A DNA stretch of 64,000 nucleotides from Oxalicibacterium solurbis (GTDB lineage Bacteria > Pseudomonadota > Gammaproteobacteria > Burkholderiales > Burkholderiaceae_D). A program made the position numbers and the translations under genes. Of the stretch, positions 59,723-64,000 are shown in pieces; the stretch's first letter is position 1; each line of letters starts with the position of its first letter. The stretch spans positions 248,001 through 312,000 of the forward strand of contig NZ_BMDP01000002.1 in assembly GCF_014635845.1 (NCBI RefSeq), given 5' to 3'. Under the pieces are notes generated by a model, which worked only from the letters and a program-made list of their open reading frames with translations, was not told the origin of the DNA and did not search any database.

Positions 59723-60570
59723 CAGGCACCCTGGAACGCGACGGCACGGCTTCTCACGAAATCGAACGCCGTCCGCGTTCCCTGGCCGTGCGGCTGACGC
59801 TTGTCGCGACGGCCGTTGTATTGTTTGCCGGGTTTCTCGCACTGGGAACCTGGCAGATCTACCGGCTGCAATGGAAGCTGGCGTTGATCGAACGTGTCGA
59901 GACACGCGTTCATGCCGCACCGGTGCAGGCGCCCGGCCCCGAGCGCTGGCCGCAGGTCACTGCGGCATCCGACGAATACCGCCATGTCCGTCTGACAGGT
60001 GTCTATCTTCCCGAACTTTCCGTAAAAGTACAGGCTTCTACCGAGCTTGGCGCCGGCTATTGGCTGCTGACGCCGTTGCGCACAGAGGAGGGCACGGTCG
60101 TGCTGGTCAACCGCGGCTTCATCTTCCCGAATGTGGATGCGGCGCGCAGTGCTGCAGTCGATGGCGCGGTGACGATCAGCGGGCTGCTGCGCATCAGCGA
60201 ACCGGGAGGCGGTTTCCTGCGCCACAACGATCCTGCCGGCGACCGCTGGTATTCGCGCGATGTTGCGGCGATTGCTGCTTCGCGTAGCCTGACGGCTGTC
60301 GCGCCGTTCTTCGTCGATGCCGATGCCGGCATGGAACCGCCGGCAGCAAATGGTGCAGTTCGTCCGGTCGGCGGCCTCACGGTCATCCGTTTTCACAACA
60401 GCCATCTGGTCTATGCGCTTACTTGGTATGCTTTAGCCTTGATGGTGGCGGGCGCCGCCTTCTGGGTCACGCGCGACGAGCGCCGTGCCCGGCGCACCGC
60501 CGATCGGCAGGATCGTGGAACCGAGGATCACAGCGAAGATGGCAGTCACGACCGACATTCCAGTCACTGA
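59719..60570 (+). CDS. SURF1 family oxidase biogenesis protein
   Basis: A 283-residue protein with an N-terminal helix (LTLVATAVVLFAGFLALGTWQIYRLQWK) and a C-terminal helix (SHLVYALTWYALALMVAGAAFWV), with WLLTPLRTEEGTVVLVNRGFI and HLVYALTWYALAL identifying the SURF1 family that assists heme delivery to terminal oxidases. It overlaps cyoD by four bases, so it belongs to the cyo operon. The C-terminal tail is charged and His-rich. Confidence 0.88.
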   Translation: MTGTLERDGTASHEIERRPRSLAVRLTLVATAVVLFAGFLALGTWQIYRLQWKLALIERVETRVHAAPVQAPGPERWPQVTAASDEYRHVRLTGVYLPELSVKVQASTELGAGYWLLTPLRTEEGTVVLVNRGFIFPNVDAARSAAVDGAVTISGLLRISEPGGGFLRHNDPAGDRWYSRDVAAIAASRSLTAVAPFFVDADAGMEPPAANGAVRPVGGLTVIRFHNSHLVYALTWYALALMVAGAAFWVTRDERRARRTADRQDRGTEDHSEDGSHDRHSSH

Positions 60571-61885
60571 AAAAAAAATAGCCGGGCCATGGAGCGCGCC
60601 CAAGGGCGAAGCTGCGGCCGGCCACAAGAACATGCGGCTGCTGATCCAGCTGCGCTGGATCGCCGTCATCGGCCAGATCACGACGATCGCCGTCGTCACG
60701 ATGGGCTACGGTATAGAACTACCGGTGCGCCACATGCTGGAAGTGCTGGTCTGCCTGATCGCCTTCAATGTCGGTAGCCAGTTGCGCTGGCACGAGCGCC
60801 GCATCGTCACCAACAACGAAGTCTTCCTCGCGCTGCTGATCGACGTCGCGATCCTGACGGCGCAGCTGTATCTGAGCGGCGGCACCACCAATCCTTTCGC
60901 CTTTCTTTATCTGCTGCAGGTGATTCTGGGCGCGGTCCTGCTGGAAGCATGGTCTACCTGGATCATCGTCGGGGTCACCAGCCTGTGCCTGGCCGGGCTC
61001 GCCAAGTTTTCCGCGCCGCTGGTGCTGTCGTACCAAGACAGCGACAGTTATCTGAGCCTGTACGTGCAGGGCACGCTGCTGTGCTTCGCGATCAACGCGG
61101 CGCTGCTGGTCTTCTTCATCACGCGTATCGGTCGCAATCTGCGCGCCGGCTACGCGCAACTCTCCGACCTGCGCCAGCGTGCAGCCGAGGAGGAACATAT
61201 CGTGCGCATGGGCTTGCTGGCATCCGGTGCCGCGCATGAACTCGGTACGCCGCTGTCGACGCTGTCGGTGATTCTCGGCGACTGGCGCCGCATGCCGGAG
61301 TTCGCGAACAATCCCGAACTGCGCGAGGAAATCGGCGAGATGCAGACGCAGGTGCTGCGCTGCAAAGCCATCGTCAGCGGCATTCTGCTGTCGGCAGGCG
61401 AAGCGCGCGGCGAATCGTCGGTGAAGACGACGATCAATACCTTCCTGAACGAACTGGCCGACGAGTGGCGCGAAAGCCGTCCCGTCGTCGCGTTCGACTA
61501 CGACAACCGCATCGAACGCGATCAGCCGGTCGTCTTCGATTCGGCACTGAAACAGATGATCTGCAACGTGCTCGACAACGCGCTGGAAGCATCGCCGCGC
61601 TGGCTGGCGATGAAGGCGGAATGCGAAGCCGATCTGCTGCGGCTGACGGTAACCGATTCCGGTTCGGGCTTCGCACCGGCGATGCTGGCGCAGTTCGGCA
61701 AGCCGTACCAATCGACAAAGGGCAGGCCAGGCGGTGGGCTTGGCCTGTTTCTGTCCGTCAATGTTGCGCGTACGCTGGGTGGTACCGTGACCGCGCATAA
61801 TCGCGAAGAGGGCGGCGCGCAGGTGCAGATCACGTTGCCGCTGGCGACGATCGCGATCGAGGAGGACGATATCCATGCAGTCTGA
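60539..61885 (+). CDS. regB: RegB/PrrB-type redox-sensing histidine kinase
   Basis: A 448-residue membrane kinase with about six N-terminal helices. GGTTNPF at residues 114-120 is the RegB quinone-binding heptapeptide; the H-box is AAHELGTPLSTLSVILGDW with H233, and Cys275 in QVLRCKAIVS matches the redox-active cysteine of Rhodobacter RegB. The ATPase part has NVLDNALEAS and GGLGLFLS. It senses quinone/redox state and phosphorylates the RegA-like regulator. ATG at 60539 is inside the SURF1 gene end; the family N-terminal membrane domain (LLIQLRW) begins soon after, so the exact start is uncertain. Confidence 0.9.
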   Translation: MAVTTDIPVTEKKIAGPWSAPKGEAAAGHKNMRLLIQLRWIAVIGQITTIAVVTMGYGIELPVRHMLEVLVCLIAFNVGSQLRWHERRIVTNNEVFLALLIDVAILTAQLYLSGGTTNPFAFLYLLQVILGAVLLEAWSTWIIVGVTSLCLAGLAKFSAPLVLSYQDSDSYLSLYVQGTLLCFAINAALLVFFITRIGRNLRAGYAQLSDLRQRAAEEEHIVRMGLLASGAAHELGTPLSTLSVILGDWRRMPEFANNPELREEIGEMQTQVLRCKAIVSGILLSAGEARGESSVKTTINTFLNELADEWRESRPVVAFDYDNRIERDQPVVFDSALKQMICNVLDNALEASPRWLAMKAECEADLLRLTVTDSGSGFAPAMLAQFGKPYQSTKGRPGGGLGLFLSVNVARTLGGTVTAHNREEGGAQVQITLPLATIAIEEDDIHAV

Positions 61886-62417
61886 AGAGCCGCGCCTGCT
61901 GCTGATCATCGAAGACGATGCAGCGTTTGCGCGTACGCTGGTGCGCTCGTTCGAGCGTCGTAACTATCGCGTGTTGCATGCATCCAGCCAGGATGAAGCA
62001 ACAGCCTTGCTGGAAGAACATTCGCCCGGCTACGCCGTGGTCGATCTGAAGCTGCACGGCAATACCTCGGGGCTGGCCTGCGTACAGATGCTGCACCAGT
62101 ACGATCCGGAGATGCTGATCGTCGTGCTGACGGGTTTCGCCAGCATCAACACGGCGGTCGAAGCGATCAAATTGGGCGCCATTCAATATCTGGCGAAACC
62201 GTCCAATACCGATGACATCGAGGCGGCCTTTGCTCACGTCGCCGGCAACACGGAAGTCGAACTGACCAATCGCTCCACGTCGATCAAGACGCTGGAATGG
62301 GAGCGTATCCACGCGGTGCTGGCGGAAACCGATTTCAACATCTCCGAAGCGGCACGCCGGCTCGGCATGCATCGCCGCACGCTGGCGCGCAAGCTGGAAA
62401 AACAGCGCGTCAAGTAA
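61875..62417 (+). CDS. regA: RegA/PrrA-type response regulator
   Basis: A 180-residue regulator: receiver domain with LLLIIEDDAAFARTL (acidic pocket), phospho-acceptor Asp in YAVVDLKLHGNTSGLA, VVLTGFASINTAVEAIKLGA and the lysine in YLAKPS; then a Fis-type HTH (ERIHAVLAETDFNISEAARRLGMHRRTLARKLEKQ) matching RegA. It overlaps regB by ~11 bp. Its location after the cyo operon suggests direct control of terminal oxidase expression. Confidence 0.92.
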   Translation: MQSEEPRLLLIIEDDAAFARTLVRSFERRNYRVLHASSQDEATALLEEHSPGYAVVDLKLHGNTSGLACVQMLHQYDPEMLIVVLTGFASINTAVEAIKLGAIQYLAKPSNTDDIEAAFAHVAGNTEVELTNRSTSIKTLEWERIHAVLAETDFNISEAARRLGMHRRTLARKLEKQRVK

Positions 62418-62430
62418 CGCACATCAGCCT

Positions 62431-62445
62431 ATCGGCCGTGCCGAT
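62431..62445. terminator. Weak hairpin between convergent regA and PNPOx-like genes
   Basis: ATCGGC - CGT - GCCGAT with no T-run. Possible weak or factor-dependent terminator. Confidence 0.35.
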
Positions 62446-63392
62446 CATCGCCAATGGCCGATGTGCGCCAGGGCCGGCGATTCTTCCTTCAACGTCCAGC
62501 GTAACGGGATTGCATGCGTCGTGTGCTGCATGCGTTGCACATGGAAACGCCACAGGCGCTCCGCCCCGTCGAAGCGTTCCTCTTCCGGTACCTTCCACAC
62601 GATCTCTGCATGGCCTTGCAAATGCAGCAGGTTGCCATTCGAGAAATCGACGAACAGCAAGGCGGCGCGATCATCCACCAGCAAATTGCCCAGCGTATTG
62701 AAATAGCGGTTGCCGACGAAATCGGGGATCGTCAACGTATTGCCATCGATACGCACAAAGCCCGGATGGCCGCCCTTGTGCGAGACATCGACGCCGCCTT
62801 CGGTTTTCTGCATGTCGACACCGCTGGCGACGAAGAAGGTATCGGCGTGCGCAATCATGTCGAACGCCGATGCATCCAGTTGATCGGCAACGCGTGTTGC
62901 GCCGATGGTTGTCGCATTTTCCTGAGCATGTTCGACATCGCGTACCTGGATGTATTTCGGACAATTTCCGAACGATTGCGTGACCTGCAGTTCGATACCG
63001 TGCGCATCGATGCGGCGAACGACGCCGTTTGCGCGGTTGCGCCGACGATTGCCGAGATCGATGCCGAGCAGGCCGACCGGTTTGCCGGGTTGCAGCAATG
63101 CCAGCACATCCGGTTGCCAGTGTGCGCGTTCGTCGATATGCAGGAGCTGCGCATCCGGTGCATCGATGAATCCCGCAGGGCCGGTCACGATGGTGGCGAC
63201 AGGTGCGCCATCCGCATCCGTCGTTGCCAGCATCACGTATTGCAGCATCGAGAAAAAGTCGCGATGCTGATCCGGCATCGCGTCGCGTATCGCGAATCCG
63301 GGCGGGCCGCCGCCAGCGAGTTCGTGGGCGCGCAATTCACCGGCGTGAAATGGCACCTCCTTGCGCACGGGGACGATCGTCGCGGTATTCAT
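62445..63392 (-). CDS. FMN-binding pyridoxamine 5'-phosphate oxidase-related protein
   Basis: A 315-residue protein with two PNPOx-like split-barrel halves: HRDFFSMLQYVMLATTDADGAPVATIVTGPAGFIDAPDA (N half) and GHPGFVRIDGNTLTIPDFVGNRYFNTLGNLLVDDRAALLFVDFSNGNLLHLQGHAEI (C half), with QSFGNCPKYIQ between. Related proteins are predicted FMN oxidoreductases; the substrate is unknown. It overlaps the upstream GST gene by ATGA. Confidence 0.8.
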   Translation of the reverse strand: MNTATIVPVRKEVPFHAGELRAHELAGGGPPGFAIRDAMPDQHRDFFSMLQYVMLATTDADGAPVATIVTGPAGFIDAPDAQLLHIDERAHWQPDVLALLQPGKPVGLLGIDLGNRRRNRANGVVRRIDAHGIELQVTQSFGNCPKYIQVRDVEHAQENATTIGATRVADQLDASAFDMIAHADTFFVASGVDMQKTEGGVDVSHKGGHPGFVRIDGNTLTIPDFVGNRYFNTLGNLLVDDRAALLFVDFSNGNLLHLQGHAEIVWKVPEEERFDGAERLWRFHVQRMQHTTHAIPLRWTLKEESPALAHIGHWR

Positions 63393-64000
63393 GATGCGGC
63401 AGTCACGCTGGAAGCAGGCAAGGGCGACGTCGGCATTGCACGAAAATGCGGCAACGATTCCACACGCTGCAACCAGGCGCGAATGGCCGGATACGCTTCC
63501 AGCGAAAGGCGGCCTTCCGAAGCGTGGGCGATATACGAATAGCAGGCCAGATCCGCGATGGTGGAATTTTGTGTCGCCAGCCATTGGCGCTGCGCCAGAT
63601 GGCTCTCCATCATGCGGAACAAACGCGTAGCGATTTTTTCCGCAAGCGTCGGATCGACTTCACCCGGCGCATTCCACAGCGCCGTCATGCGTGCGCTCGC
63701 CGGGCCGTAGCGCACTTCACCGGCTGCGATCGACAGCCAGCGCTGCACATGGGCGACGGCGACCGCTTCGGTCGGATACCAGTGGCTTTGTGCGGCATAG
63801 CGCGTGCTGAGATAGGTCAGGATCGCATTGCTGTCGCTGAGTACCAGATCGCCGTCGATCAGCACCGGAATCTGTCCCAGCGGATTGAGTTTCAGGAACG
63901 CTTCGGAACGGCGTACGTCTGCGCCGGCCTCGATGAATTCATGCGGCAGCTGCAGCATGTCGAGCAGCAGGGCGACGCGATGGCAATGGCCGGACAGGGG
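63389..64000 (-). CDS. Glutathione S-transferase family protein (5' end outside window)
   Basis: The C-terminal ~203 residues of a GST. The frame is open to the window edge with GHCHRVALLLDMLQLPHEF, the thioredoxin-like N-terminal strand/helix; AFLKLNPLGQIPVLIDGDLVLSDSNAILTYLS (cis-Pro and GSH-binding S) and a helical C domain (WLATQNSTIADLACYSYIAHASEGRL) follow. Substrate unknown. Operon with the PNPOx-like gene. Confidence 0.85.
   Translation of the reverse strand, partial: PLSGHCHRVALLLDMLQLPHEFIEAGADVRRSEAFLKLNPLGQIPVLIDGDLVLSDSNAILTYLSTRYAAQSHWYPTEAVAVAHVQRWLSIAAGEVRYGPASARMTALWNAPGEVDPTLAEKIATRLFRMMESHLAQRQWLATQNSTIADLACYSYIAHASEGRLSLEAYPAIRAWLQRVESLPHFRAMPTSPLPASSVTAAS

Overview
The window looks like a chromosomal segment of a betaproteobacterium (Burkholderiales), most likely an Oxalobacteraceae member close to Herminiimonas or Janthinobacterium. 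This rests on gene order (gyrA-serC-pheA-hisC-tyrA-aroA-cmk-rpsA-ihfB-lapA-lapB), the tmRNA tag ANDESYALAA, the abundance of Bug/TctC-type transport, and the moderately high G+C. It was judged by eye; no database search was run. I see no insertion sequence, prophage, CRISPR array or tRNA gene, and no clear pseudogene.

Layout. 1-4016: end of pdxH, tmRNA, gph, ubiG and two tandem small OmpA-like proteins. 4272-15528: the mixed-function supraoperon (gyrase A; serine, phenylalanine, histidine-type and tyrosine pathway enzymes; EPSP synthase; CMP kinase; ribosomal protein S1; IHF beta). 15630-20733: lapA/lapB, a ComEA-like protein, cysM, a small HTH-type regulator preceded by a large inverted repeat, a DUF1415 protein and YaeQ. 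20785-25892: a tightly overlapping MoxR / DUF58 / TgpA-type transglutaminase / MltB operon. 26049-33054: a ZntB/CorA-type transporter, YlqF/RbgA GTPase, a porin plus BCCT transporter pair, and groES-groEL under a perfect CIRCE operator.

33501-37401 is a three-gene operon (DUF2231 membrane protein, sorbosone/aldose-dehydrogenase-like lipoprotein, and a TonB-dependent receptor resembling the PQQ importer PqqU/YncD). It reads as an outer-membrane PQQ uptake system coupled to a PQQ enzyme.

37486-50404 is the main accessory region. A GntR/FCD regulator sits between a minus-strand operon (class V aminotransferase, 2-keto-4-pentenoate hydratase family enzyme, FAD/Fe-S oxidase) and a minus-strand tctCBA transporter. 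A plus-strand operon follows (D-threonine/hydroxyaspartate aldolase-like enzyme, crotonase-fold protein lacking both usual catalytic glutamates, class III CoA-transferase). A 20-bp element with an identical 15-bp core occurs at the aminotransferase promoter and in the tctC/aldolase divergent region, which ties the blocks into one probable regulon for an unidentified organic acid. This is my best candidate for an undescribed system.

50482-64000: clsB with a YbhN-like membrane protein, two MFS transporters, the cyoABCD ubiquinol oxidase with SURF1, a RegB/RegA-like redox two-component pair directly downstream, an FMN-binding PNPOx-like protein and a partial glutathione S-transferase.
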